Assembly: GCF_018143015.1 (NCBI RefSeq)
Contig: NC_054741.1
Span: 53,831,048 to 53,895,047 of the forward strand
Direction of reading: 5' to 3'
Length of the DNA: 64,000 bases
DNA from: Lytechinus variegatus
Lineage: Eukaryota > Echinodermata > Echinoidea > Temnopleuroida > Toxopneustidae
Below, in pieces: positions 36,840 through 48,580 of the stretch (its first letter is position 1; every line of letters begins with the position of its first letter). The notes under the pieces are model-generated. The model saw nothing but the letters and a program-made list of their open reading frames with translations, ran no database searches and had not been told where the DNA came from. Both the position numbers and the translations under genes were made by a program.

Positions 36840-39800
36840 CTAGAGTGTAACAAAATTGAAAAAGTACAAACAGTTCTAAAATGTTAATATGTTTTGGGCA
36901 TGGCCAGTTTTCTACAGGGCACAATTCACTTTTTCATTTTTCATTTTGTAATTTGGTGGAAACTGGAAAGTCTATTCATTGCTCACAGAGTCACAGTCCC
37001 CCTTATGAATTTCCGATATACATGTATTATAATCACACACACACATAAAAAATCCTCAGCTAAGCATAAGCAAATGAATCATAAACTTTCATTAATAAAA
37101 TGGGGATTTTGTTTATTTACAAAATCATAAATAAATGCAAATAGTTGCGCAATTCACTTTATTGGGGTTACTCAATACAGAGTACTGGTACTGATTTCAT
37201 TTTACCACATTCCTTATATTGGGGGTAAAGTCATTTAAATGATACTAATAAATCAGTGTTTGCTCAATCATAAATAATTTGTATTTTAGATGGCATCTGG
37301 GAGAAGAGACTTTGTATAAGATCTATGAAAATCTCTCCCTAATTTGTAAATTTTAATTCTGACAGATTTTTTCACAATAAGTAACCTTTCTATAAATACA
37401 CACACAATAGTGAACTGTCATTCAATCTTTAAATCTAACATAATTTGTTTATAACTTTTCTATGAAAATGACATCAGAGCCTTTGAATATTTCTAAGTTA
37501 ATCCTCTTGTTTATAGTGATTAACAATAGACTCAATTGTGGTTTTCATTAAAAAAAGTACAAGTCTATACAAATACAAATATCTAAATCAATTCAGCTCC
37601 AACCAGATAACACTGTTAAAGAGGGAGTGAACTGTGTTTGGTCTCTCATTGAATTGACTGTGTGTTGTATAGTCTTAAAATATACATTTTCAGATATCTA
37701 CTTATACTACAGAGAATAAATTTACCTATAATTGTATTTGTTTAGAGAAACTAAAATGTTTTGATAGGAAAAGTAATTGTTTTGCTACTTGGTAACATGA
37801 TTATTGTGATAAAAATGTATTGAGTAGTTGATTAGTACATGCTATCATTCAAATGGGTCTGTATTACTAGACTACACTAGCATTATGGGTCAGGAAACTG
37901 GCCAGGTATGAGTAGTTGAGGACTCGAGATGGTGCTATTGGTTCACATCTGCTTTAAAGGGTGATCACTCTTTGCTAAATATAACCACTATTAAAGTATG
38001 ACTTTAATCACTAGAGACGAGAATGCTTTGACATTATGTCAGGTTTTTCCCCCCACTCAAAATATGATCATTGCATTCTGTGATAAGAATAACTATGTAA
38101 TCTTCTCAAGAGTGCGTATTGTCATTTCTTTCCAGCTAAAGTAAACACATATGACTCCCTTATTTGCTGAAAGTACATAGCATTAATAGCAGACAGTCCA
38201 ATTTAGTGCTCAAAGGTATAGTTACAGTGTACGGAGTTTGCACATTGACTTAATTGTCATTACCTAACTCGACCTGACCAGACATGTATGTGTATTTGTA
38301 TGTACTCTATTGGCATGACAAGCACAAAACTGATCTCATAATTCTGAATAGTTCTCTGTGATATTACTGTTTTGACTAAATTCACATATAGGCCTATTAT
38401 ATATAAATTCAGAGAGCTCCCTGTAAGATCAAACATCAATTTTCATACTTGTAAGTTTTTTTCCTTCAATTCAACTGAAAGCAATGACCCCCAATTTCCC
38501 TGAAAATGCATTGACACAAAAACAGTTATTTAGTTTCCCACAAGGCAGATCAACATTCTTGCATGTACTTTAAATATACTATAAGGCCATGTGTTTTGAA
38601 CTCATTACACCAAAACAGTTGAGTTTCTTAAATAATTGTTCAAAATTTTAGAATTCATTCATCATGTTTAACATCATAAAATTGGATGCTGAATAATAAT
38701 GTAAACAAATGAGCATCACATGTAATCAAAACATTGAGAAACAATGAGTAAAGTGTGCATGATTGAATGAAGGCAGACGAAGGTGATTGATTGGGGAAGG
38801 TAGTGTAGTGAACACAAACTAAATGAAGCATGTGTTATGTCTAAGAAATTTGACTTTGGTTTTATTTCATTCAAGTAGGACAGGAGAATATACTGTCTAA
38901 ATTCCATTAGACATTATCCAACATTCTACTCGTAGCAATGTGGTGACTTTCAGCAAAATAATTCAAATTTTATACATCAATAATCTTGGTCATATCGAAT
39001 AATTCTATGGAGGAAGATTCCTGCATAGAATGAACACCCAGATCACACAAATATTCTCAGGACTGATTTGCTCCATCACACATATTTCTTTTATGAGATG
39101 ACAATTGTATTTTAAAGCTAAATTACAGTAGTTGCAGTAAAACACTGATTTCGTGAGAAAGTCCTTAAAACCAAGGTTAAGTATTAGTGTATCATCGTCG
39201 ATCCAGATCTGGTACAGTGACATAAACTGCACTTTGTGAAATCATAAAATCTAATCTGAAAAACAATCACACTTAAGATCGCCAACACAGATAGGCACAC
39301 ATGGGACAGTGTATATTATATTGCTGGAATAAAGACCCGACGGAAGTGCCCGAATCCGCGCTTATTTTGCTTATTTCTCAGCAATTACACAATTTCTTCC
39401 AGAATCCTTTGGCACATGTTTTTTCTTCATATAAACAGACACTTGGGTGGTCATTATATTGGATTCTGTAAAAAGTCATTTTGAGATCATTACCACAACT
39501 GGAATTTATCTTTTAACCATTTATCTTGTATTGTATAATGATCAGCATTCAACAAAATATAACGTATAGGCCTACATGTATACTATCAAAATCTATTCTA
39601 TTCATATTATCAGATCAATTTTGTGTAGTGTGGGTTTTTCCAGTGGGTCATAAACATTATCTGCAGAAGGCTATACTCATGAGCCATAATGGACTTTGTG
39701 ATTGATATGGTCCTACAGTAAATTTGTGAATGTACAAGCAAATATCTTTGTCGAATTCCTGTGAATAATCTTTTTTGGTAAGACATGAAATGGACCCTGA

Positions 39801-42800
39801 TCCTTTTTAGATTTGAAAAGCAATGATGTAGGGCGTCATTTTATTCCAGTGATAATAACTACAAAATATAGCCTATATTGTACAATTGCCAGATTTTGAC
39901 TTCAAGCAAGACAGCACAAACAAGGAGTTTCAATTTCTTTCATAATATTGTTTATATGCCCACCTTACAACTAAAAAAAATATTATAGGGTATTAGGATG
40001 ATGATCTTGTAACAGGTCAAAATAGAATTATCATAGAGGGCTACGGATGAAATAATGTAACAGCAGCCTCAACAACCAGTTTCACTCACTGCATGGCCCT
40101 GGCCTGGGAAGTTAAGGTGCTGAAGCACCCCCAAAAGGGTTGTGGGTTCGAATCCCAGCCATGGCGTAATTTCCTTCAGCAAGAAACTGATTCACAATGT
40201 GCTGCAATCAACCCAGGTGAGGTAAGTGGGTACCGGTAGGAAGTAATTCCTTAAGAAGCTGTGTGCGCTATGAACGCCTAGCTTAGCCGGGTAATATAGG
40301 AGCACCTTGAGCACCTAACAAGGTGGATATGTGTGCAATAATTATTATTATTATTATTAAGATCTTCCTATGGGGTGCTGCATGTGTTTTTCTTCATATG
40401 CAGCAAATCCCTGGAATTCTGGTAGGTATGGCTAAATGGAGAAATGTAACCAAACTGACCTATATTTTTTAGTGAAAAACTTTTTTTTGCTTGTCAAATT
40501 TACATAACTTGCATCCTCTCTTAAAAATCATTCCCAGTGCCCTGACTCACTGTCTCATTTCTTACACACAAAAAAATTGACTATGACACTAAAGTTTAAG
40601 TCAATAGATCATGATCTGTTCTCTAAGGATCTCTCTAAAAGGATGAACTCAATCATGGAATGTGAAAGTAGTGACATAGATGATCTTGTGCTACAGTACA
40701 ACAAAGCTTGTCGTGAGGTCCTGGACGCCCATGCCCCTGCATCAACAAGGCCAATGTCTGTTCGGGTGAAGCCTGGCTGGTACACCGACGAAGTGAATGA
40801 AGCCCGACGTATCAGACGACGTGCTGAGAGATGCTGGCGCAAAGCAAAGTCAGATGCTAACTACAGACTTTATATTGAGGCCCAGCGGAATGTAGTTGAT
40901 GTTGTTGTTTCCGCTAAGAAAGACTATTATCGTAACAAACTTTCTTCGTGTAATACTAAGGACATGTATAAGACGGTCAACGAATTGCTCAATGCCAGTA
41001 GTAATGTCCTTCCTGTGTCTCCCAACTCTACAGAACTTGCTGAAAGTTTCTCAGATCATTTTGCCAGTAATCAGGCGCGTAGCCAGGGGGGGCGGTGGGG
41101 GCGGTCGCCCCCCCCAAAACGTCCCCAAAAGAGAAAAAAATAGAAGGGAAAAAAGAGAGGAGAAAAGGAAAAGGGAAGGGAGGAAGGGAAGAAAGGTAGC
41201 TTTGTGTTTTTTCTTTTTATTCATTTTTTTCTCAAAAGAGAAACTCCTTCACTCTTCTTGCTCCAAATTATTATATGATTTTTGCTCCCGCGCTGCGCGC
41301 GGTTAAATGACAATATTGAAGTTCTCCATTGTTCCCCCACCTTAACCTGTTTTTCCACCTCAGCTATGTGCTTCTTGCCAGTTAAAGTAAAATTGTATAC
41401 ATATAGGGCATGAATTTGAGTAAAGTTAGGCCGAAGTAAATATATGAAGTTATTTTTTTTTTTAATTGATCGCGCAACTTCTGGTCTGGTCGGCTCCGAG
41501 CGGGAAAATCTTTATATCAGTTTCTGCCGTCACCTCCATAAAGTCAGCTTCTCCCGCTTTTCAGCTCATTACTATAAACAACCATATTTTGGGTTCAAAC
41601 AGGTTCCTAATTTAAAAGAGGAAGGTATGGAATTCGTGTCGTATTAAATTAAAAGTACAATATTTTTTTTTATCAAATTGTATTTAAACTTCATGTCATT
41701 TCCCTGTATACATTCATCTCCTGTCCTGTTTTGCGCCTTCAGTTTGAAATTTTGAATGACACCTAAGTTTCTTTATATTCAAAATGAAGCGCTTCAGGAT
41801 AAGTAAAAAAAAATAATCATCCTTTATTATATAGATAGATAATTTCAATAAATCACAGAAGTTTCAACTTTATGCGCACTATTTTCCTTGTAATGAAGTT
41901 CAATAATCTTAGAAAATCAATTGAATAAGAGACGATTGGGTATTAGAGATATTTACATTTGATGAAACGTCCGCCCTTTGAAATTTCAGAGTTTCATTGC
42001 TCTGCGCGGGGAGGAATATCTTCCTCTACCAATCTTCTCCTCTGTTTTGCGAGTTAAAAGTATGCACTGATGCTAAATTGTTTGTAATCAAATCTGATCT
42101 TTCCAAAGAAAGTTTCAATATATCTTTGAGAATACCCTTTTCTCTGGACCCTTTTTATGGCAAGAAAAATTGATAAAACACTTTAGCTTCCGCGCTTCGC
42201 GCGGAGTTATTATCATTTTAAGTTCCTCCATTGTATACCTCTTTTGTGTGTTCACAATCACTTTTGAAAACAAGGTTCAAAATCGCAATATAGTCAACCG
42301 AATTGGAGGTACTAGAGACAAGAGAAACGGCTCCTTTTCATTTTAATTTATGAAACACTAAAAGCTTCGCGCGGGAGGGGGAAACTCCCCCTCCCTGCAC
42401 CCACCCCCTAGGGAGCGCGCTTCGCGCGCTCTGTAAGTGTTGGCACGCTTCGCGTGCATTTACCGCCCCTCCAAAATGAAATCCTGGCTACGCGGTTGCC
42501 AGTAATGTTTCTAAAATTAGAGATGAAATAGAGGGCACTGTCCCAACTGAATGTAGTGTATCTAACATATCTTCAAATACATGTAAACTTGATTCAACTC
42601 TTGATAAATTTGATACTGTGAGTGAGAATGTATTCTGTTTTCTGATAGAATACATTATCGAATACTGTTCAACCTATAAGTCTCTGTCAACCACACTACC
42701 TTCTTACATTTCTTCATTATTTCAGCAACAAAGATCTACTTACTCTCTTCGTTCTACTGCTTCTCCTTCATATGTAATTCCAAAGTCCAGAAAACAGGCC

Positions 42801-45708
42801 GGTTTCAACTCCTTTCAATCTCTTGCCCCCGTCTTTGGAACAAACTCCCCCCATCTCTTCGAAACCTCTCTTCACTTAACCTCTTCAAAAAACATCTCAA
42901 AACACACTTATATAACCATAAACCTTAACTTGTCTTATGCAATTAACAGCGCTTTGTATCCTCTGGAAAAAAACGCTATATAAATCAATTATTATTAAAA
43001 CCAAAGACTAGAATTTAACAAACAAAGAAATTAATAAACACAGAAATGAATCAATATAATTGAAATGAATAAGCAAATAATCAAATAATAAACAAGTTAA
43101 TAATCAATCAATAAGTCGTGAATCCTACAAGAAAAGAAAAACAGAACTGTATGAATGATTTAACTTACCAATGAGTGACATTTGAAAAACTCTTTTCATC
43201 CGTTAACTCAAAGAGAACCAGAGCTCCTGATGCCCCGTTGTAATGAGACTTGGTCAAGCTACGGTATCTCTCCATTCCTATAAAATTGAATAAAATATCA
43301 GTAATGTTTTCACATGTATCTCAGGGCACTGTCTTACAAAGAGTTAAGATCGATCCAATCAATCGTAGCTATGGAAAGCCAGCAAAGTCAGCATATAAAT
43401 GCATGTTTCTTTAAAAAAATTCTAGATATGAATTCATATCCATAAATCCATTGATACCTTGACAATTGGGTGTGTTCTCTGTTTACAAAGGACATTTTAC
43501 AAATTTCCTGTAGAAAAAATTATGACACTGATGGATTTCCGTAGTTACGATTGATTGGATCAATCATAACTCTTTGTAAGACGGGGCCCAGAAGTATTTT
43601 GAGATCATACATGGAAGCAAGCTTTATCTGGGCTGTTCAACAGTTTCATAAACAATATAATGTCTACCGCATTTCAGACAGCTAGCCATCTCTCATGCAG
43701 TTTGGAGGAGCTTATATATGTATATCTCATTCACACAATGTACTACTACTGGGGTTCTGATTTTGCTCTATTGAATCTGACTTTGTAGACACTGATTATT
43801 TTCAAAACTTCAATCGCTTAGACTTGGAATGACTTCAGGGCATACATGTAGGAAATAGAGAAATGTGACAGGCGACTTTGCCCGAGAGGTCATGATGCAA
43901 AATCACCCCTAAAAATTTGTAAAATGGTTAATGGAATGCTTTAAGGCAGCTGTCTTTTCTAAGGTTGCCCCAATGTCTACCACAAACAATATTCACTAAA
44001 AATTAAAAGTCAGGTAATCAATATTCGACATACAGCAGAATAATAGTATGATTTGACAAAATAACTTGAGCAAAAAGAAGCTCTTGAAATGAAAGAAATA
44101 GCCCCAAAATTCAGCAATGACCCCAATGTGGCCAAAAAGCAGAAATTATTTTCTACCTTGCATCAGTCGATGTATAAGTAGTAAAGCAAGACATAGTCCA
44201 GTGATTCAACTGAAAAAATAGAGATTGATCACCCCTGTCTTCCCATTTTCCTTCATTATTCTTTTATTATATTTTTGTGGACATGCAAAGACAATTGTCT
44301 CACGATCATGCATATGAGTAAGGCATGAGACACTTACATTAGGCTTACGAACTATTAATAGTGCACGCAAACAAATCAATGAGTAATGGTTCCCGAAACC
44401 ATGATCAGTAAAGGTGCTGGTCAGAAAATTGGGATTGTCCCAGTTTACAAGGACTGTCTCATTTACAAAGATTTCTCCACACAAAAAACTGGGAAAGTTC
44501 ATTCACCTGTCAAGTACCAACACCAATCAAGTGCAATAGTTAATGTAAACATATCAGGTTTCAGAACAAGATTATCAGGAGATGGCAAGTGATGAATAAT
44601 AGATGGTGAACTTGGGGGGGGGGAAGTGAGGTTACTGAAATAAAGTGAAATTACGAGTGGACTGAGAGTGCTAAAAATAGCTTCAGTCTGAATCTATTTT
44701 TTGCACTCTAAATCCTCGTAATTGCCTTCTATGTATGTCCCGCAGGGTAAGTGAAAAAAACACTGTCCCCATAAACAAGGACAATCCCGCAGATTTGACG
44801 TGGTTTATGAGGATAGACACTGACCTATCCTTGTTTTTCTGGGACAATCCCAATTTTTGGAACTTCACTTCTGGCTCTACTCTACTGACAATTTGCATAT
44901 TATTTGGCCTGGCCCTTGCCAAAGCCCTTGGCTTGTTTCTTATTCTTAAGTTTGTTTGTTTTTGATAGGCCTACAAAGTTGACTGACATTTTGTCCACTC
45001 TTCATCTCCTCCCCCCTCCCTCATCCCTCTCCTCCTCCCCCCCCCCCTAGCCTGGAGGTGTCTGGAGTAAAAAGTCATATACTCTACGTATGGTCACTCC
45101 CCACTGACGCCTGAGATCCCAAGCTATATTCACCCACGTACGGGTACAAAACCTGAAACTTTCGCCCCCGAGAATTCTACTTTCCCTCTAAAAGATCTAG
45201 CCCTAAAACATGTACATGGGGTCCAACTTCATTTCCAACATTTCTGCGATATTGATTTTATTTTTAAAGAAGAATTCATTCTGCTTGCTGTCGCCAAGCG
45301 GGAATAAGACAAAGAAATCAAGTTGGCGATGTGATGTAAACACAGCCGTAAGCTCTTCCCATCTTTCCATAACAAATTTCTTGTTTTTTTAATGATTTCT
45401 TCTTCAAAAATAAAATCAATATCGCAGAAATGCTGGAAATGAAGTTGGACCCTATGACCACAAAAAAAGTACGAATGGGACTACAAACCAGCAGTGTCGC
45501 GAATATCCAGCTGGATCGTCATGTCATCTCGGTGAATTATTTTGCTTGATGTGTCCAGAGAATGTTCGTAACGACCAGCTTCATCTAAATCAGATTGTGT
45601 ATACTTGAGCATCAATGATGTCTTTCCGGTTCCAGCATCTCCTAAAAGGATGATCTTAAAAAACAAATCAGCTTGTCCGAGCCGTTCCCGGTTTGGAAAG
45701 GAGGCCAT
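36479..45708 (-). CDS. Divergent Rab-like small GTPase, 3 exons
   Basis: Exons 45489-45708, 43169-43277 and 36479-36839 splice in phase to 229 residues. Seen: P-loop GDAGTGKTS (23-31); DTAGMERYRSLT (71-82); GALVLFELTDEKSF; LLVGTRCHMKDQR; EISVEENINV. Layout and spacing match Rab proteins, which control vesicle traffic on membranes. Several nucleotide motifs deviate: the switch-II Gln (Ras 61) is Met75, NKxD is TRCH (131-134), SAK is SVE (161-163), and the switch-I STIG is HSLD. The CxxCC cluster (209-213) is followed by 16 residues ending in Gly repeats, so no C-terminal prenylation box remains. A diverged or pseudo-GTPase is likely; the reading frame itself is intact. Confidence 0.88.
36840..40084. 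other. Rab-like intron 2, left part, unassigned
   Basis: AT-rich intron. A CA-repeat lies near 37035; no exon or clear repeat boundary recognised. Confidence 0.35.
40085..40362 (+). mobile_element. tRNA-derived SINE, well preserved
   Basis: Perfect pol III B-box GGTTCGAATCC at 40145-40155, a body shared with 3625-3965 (CAGCCATGGCGTAATTTCC; AACCCAGGTGAGGTAAGTGG), and a TTA-repeat tail at 40340-40360. Within Rab-like intron 2. Confidence 0.75.
40565..43005 (+). mobile_element. CR1/L2-type LINE remnant, internally deleted, split by a hAT element
   Basis: From 40577 an open frame encodes the linker between endonuclease and reverse transcriptase: VKPGWYTDEVNEARRIRRRA, AKKDYYRNKL and ELAESFSDHFASN. 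After the hAT insertion (41072-42498) it continues VSKIRDEIEG to LDKFDTVSENV, then jumps at about 42640-42670 to the ORF C-terminus (LPSYISSLF, SLRSTASPS, WNKLPPSLRNLSSLNLFKKH), with a frame change before WNKLPP. The reverse transcriptase domain is missing. The 3' end has ACGCTATATAAATC and an ATT-rich tail. Confidence 0.8.
41072..42498. mobile_element. 1427-bp hAT-type element inserted in the LINE
   Basis: Starts CAGGCGCGTAGCCAGG and ends CCTGGCTACGCGGTTG (inverted, 12 bp perfect); CCAGTAAT is duplicated at 41064-41071 and 42499-42506. Inside are GC-rich near-palindromes such as GCGCTGCGCGC, CGCGCTTCGCGCG and GAGCGCGCTTCGCGCGCTC. No transposase frame seen. Confidence 0.88.
43169..43277 (-). 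CDS. Rab-like exon 2 (switch II)
   Basis: Acceptor TATAG, donor TTG|GTAAGT. Encodes GMERYRSLTKSHYNGASGAL through FSNVTHW, where most Rabs have GQERYRS. Confidence 0.88.
43321..43591. mobile_element. Foldback MITE, CTTACAAAGAGTTA family, copy 1
   Basis: Left CACTGTCTTACAAAGAGTTA, right TAACTCTTTGTAAGACGGGG; arms include GATCCAATCAATCGTA. Same family as 52642-53050. Within Rab-like intron 1, 44 bp from exon 2. Confidence 0.65.
44410..44890. repeat. Imperfect foldback repeat
   Basis: AAAATTGGGATTGTCCCAG at about 44426-44444 is mirrored by CTGGGACAATCCCAATTTTT at about 44839-44858. A further small inverted repeat at 44650-44730 pairs AGAGTGCTAAAAATAG with CTATTTTTTGCACTCT. Confidence 0.5.
45218..45452. 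mobile_element. Foldback element with nearly identical 57-bp arms
   Basis: Left arm starts GGGTCCAACTTCATTTCCA (45218) and right arm ends TGGAAATGAAGTTGGACCC (45452). Only about two mismatches in the arms, so it is young or conserved. Lies 37 bp from the exon 1 donor of the Rab-like gene. Confidence 0.75.
45489..45708 (-). CDS. Rab-like exon 1 (P-loop to DTAG)
   Basis: ATG at 45708 in a GAAAGATGG context. Encodes residues 1-73 with beta-1, P-loop, switch I and IRDTA. The donor is the weak CTG|GTTTGT. Confidence 0.85.
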
Positions 45709-45800
45709 CTTTCACGCTCTATCAATCAGCAAAGAATAATGACGTTATCGATCAAACAGCTGATATAAAGTGGGCGTGGACCAGTATGGCGTGGACGTCC
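45709..45800 (-). promoter_or_regulatory. Candidate promoter of the Rab-like gene
   Basis: Within 100 bp upstream of the ATG, on the minus strand: CCACGCCC, a TATA-like TTTATATC, E-box CAGCTG, and a CRE-like TAACGTCA. The grouping is suggestive; no transcription start is visible. Confidence 0.35.
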
Positions 45801-46975
45801 GTCACTGGTAGTTGATTGTCAAAAGTATGGAGAATGGCGCGAAATAAAGTAAACAATTTTACATCGTTTTAATCAAATAGAAATGTTTAATCGTTTAGAA
45901 CCAACAATATTTGTGTGAAATTTTAGGGAGAAAAAAATGCAATGTAAATCGCCATGCAACCACAAATTTGCCTAAACTTTTTGTAAAGTGATGGATCGAC
46001 GAATCTATTTGCCATTAACATCAGCTAGATATTATAGCTTGTTTCGCCTTTAAAAAGGTTTTCAGTGGTTCTAGAAGCATTATTTGACCATTATCTTAAA
46101 AAGGACCATCAACAATTATTCACATTTAGTCACATTAGATAATAGCTCAATGGCTGAACAACATAGGGCTTGCTCGCTTAATTGCTTCACTCCTCAAAAC
46201 ATTTCATCTTACAAATTATGCTCCAAGGTGACTATATAAAAAAAACATTACGTTTTAACATTAAGTTTGAAGTGAATATATACAAAACATATTTTCAGCT
46301 CAGACTTTGAGCTTTCATCGGTTTGTATGATTTACCAACTGATCTGTTTTAAGCACGTGCTCTGTAAAATGTCTGTTTCAAGGTGTGAATATCAACATTT
46401 TGCGGCTTGCGCTGTGCTCTCGCATTATTTGATTTGCCAAGTAGGCATACCTACAGGCGCGCCGGAACACTTTCAGTTTTGGGGGGGGCAAAATCCCGAA
46501 GGGGGCACAATATTTTTGACAGCGTGAGATACCGAAGCGATCGAGCGGGAGAAGGCGTGGGACCCCCCCCCCCCCCCCCACGGTAAGGACTTTGTGTAAA
46601 AATGGAGTTTAAAAATTAAGTTTCTAAGAGAATTCAAAAATCAATTTCTTGAGAATTAAACATAGAATTCACTATAAAAGACTATACTCAGAGTTTATGA
46701 GAACCTATGAAATCTACGCGCAAAACGATCGCTTAATTCGGAATGTGGTTTTCGTGTCTGATCAATTAAATTACGTAATACGCTTATATTTACTCAAAAT
46801 ACCAGAAATTACATTTTTCATGCAATATCCTTTCAGAAATATTTATTTATGTACATTTACATACACGGACGATGCGAGCTGGAGTACAATTATCATAAGT
46901 TTCAAGGATTGTATTAAGCAGAAGAAGCGTAACAACAGAAACAAAATACATTCTAATGAATGTCTTTTTAAATTC

Positions 46976-47019
46976 AAAATGTCATACTGTTCTGACGTGG
47001 CAGAACAGTATGACATTTT
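46976..47019. repeat. Perfect 19-bp hairpin with 6-base loop
   Basis: AAAATGTCATACTGTTCTG at 46976-46994 and its exact complement at 47001-47019 around ACGTGG. Lies inside the hAT-like element. Confidence 0.9.
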
Positions 47020-47814
47020 GCGATAAGCGCTTAAATCCCCATTCTATTTAAATCATTTCTGACCTCAGCATTGGAGAGAGTCCGTGATTATCCATGCATA
47101 GGCAAAACGTTTCATATTTTGTAACTGGAGGAAAAAAAGAAATATGACCTGCTTAATTATTGTCTAACAATTTAAAACTTTTCTGAAAATTTAAAACATT
47201 ACTCGATTTATGTGTTTCCTTTGGCATGTTTTGTATGGCTGGGAAGCACTTTTGGATGACCCCTTCAAAATCTTCTTTTTTCTTTACATATTTTCTGGGG
47301 AAAATGTGACCATAACTAGGAAATGAACAAATGATGAATATCAAATTCCAGGAAATATTCATTTTAAATAATCATGACCTAACAAAATAACTACGGCAGT
47401 TCATAATGTACATTATGTAACATATATTATTTAGAAGAAAACAATTACATTCCAACAGCGGATGTGGTTGACGGTACACCATGTGGAGTTTTCGAAAAAA
47501 AAGTGGATAGAGGATGAAGTGAAATTGATAGGAGGAAGTAATAGTCGAGTAATTTTTTGTTCAAATGGGCGTAGTCCTGATAAAGACAGTAAACCAGAAA
47601 AGGTTGAAGAAGAGGCTTGATTAGTTGATAGATGAGTACTCCTGCTCTGCACTCCATTCGCCGACTCAAGCTAGCATCTTCTCATTTATCCAATAAGCAA
47701 CTACTCAATCCTCTATAACTCTTTAAACTTTTCGGTTTTACAGCTATTTTCAGATTCCATATGTTGCTCGAGTAACTAGCGTTCACGCGCGTTGGTGATA
47801 TCGGGTCCGGGGAG

Positions 47815-47960
47815 CGTTTCATGAAAGGACTTGTAGGACGTTTTATCCGACAAGTCCTGTTTTATCCGACAGTTACTATGGTAACAATGCTTCTCAACCA
47901 ATCAGAATACAGGAAAGTTGTCAGATCTTTAGGTTCAGGTTTTTAGTCTGAAATGTATTT
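47815..47960. mobile_element. Foldback MITE, GACTTGTCGGATAAAAT family, second copy
   Basis: Starts GGGGAGCGTTTCATGAAAGG and contains TTTTATCCGACAAGTCCTG, GTTACTATGGTAAC and AAAGTTGTCAGATCT. The right end is truncated or diverged. Confidence 0.55.
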
Positions 47961-47969
47961 CTTAATAGG

Positions 47970-48580
47970 CCCCCATTCCACAGAACGGAGACCATTGAAA
48001 GACCACTGATAACTTAAAATTAGTGAGGTCTTACAGCGGTCTTCAAGATCAATGAAATTTGTCATCTCTCTCTGGAATGGCTCAGAAAGACCCCTCAAAG
48101 AACTCTGAAAGACTGATGGATATTTCTTGTCGTACTGTCTTAGACTAGTCCTCTCGAGATCTTTCAATGGTCTTTCAGAGATCTTTTATGCAATAAGTGG
48201 TCTTTCAGAATTCTTTCCATGGACTTTGCCTGGTCCTTCAATGGTCTTTCAATGATCTCTCATGAGTTTTTCAGTGATCTCCGCAAAAATCTTGAGAGAG
48301 ACTGCCGAAAGATCAATGAAAGACTATGAAGACCTTTGAAAGTTCATCGAAAGACCGCTGAAAGACTGCTGAAAGACCACTGAAAGACAATTTTCCTGAA
48401 AGACCGTTGTAAGACTGTTTTGAACCGTTTCAACAAGTTTTAGAGACCACGAAGACCACTGAAAGATTGGTCAGGACTCGTGTAAGACCTCAAAGACCAT
48501 TGAGAGACCTCTGAAAGATCAACCAAAATTCATGGTCTTTCAAAGGTCTACCAGCGGTCTTGTTCTCTGTGGATTGGGGG
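47970..48580. repeat. Foldback built of GAAAGACC-type tandem words
   Basis: Outer ends CCCCCATTCCACAGA and TCTCTGTGGATTGGGGG. The left half is rich in GGTCTTTCA, the right half in TGAAAGACC, so the halves can pair. Words recur about every 11 or 22 bases. Confidence 0.7.

Noticed and set aside
40145-40155. Possible tRNA gene from the perfect B-box
   Set aside because: No cloverleaf or acceptor stem; the body and ATT tail match the SINE at 3625.
46976-47019. microRNA precursor
   Set aside because: The stem is too short and perfect, with a six-base loop; it sits in a transposon.
46649-47026. 125-codon open frame on the plus strand
   Set aside because: Lies inside the hAT-like element, shows no transposase motif, and its end runs through the perfect hairpin; treated as chance.
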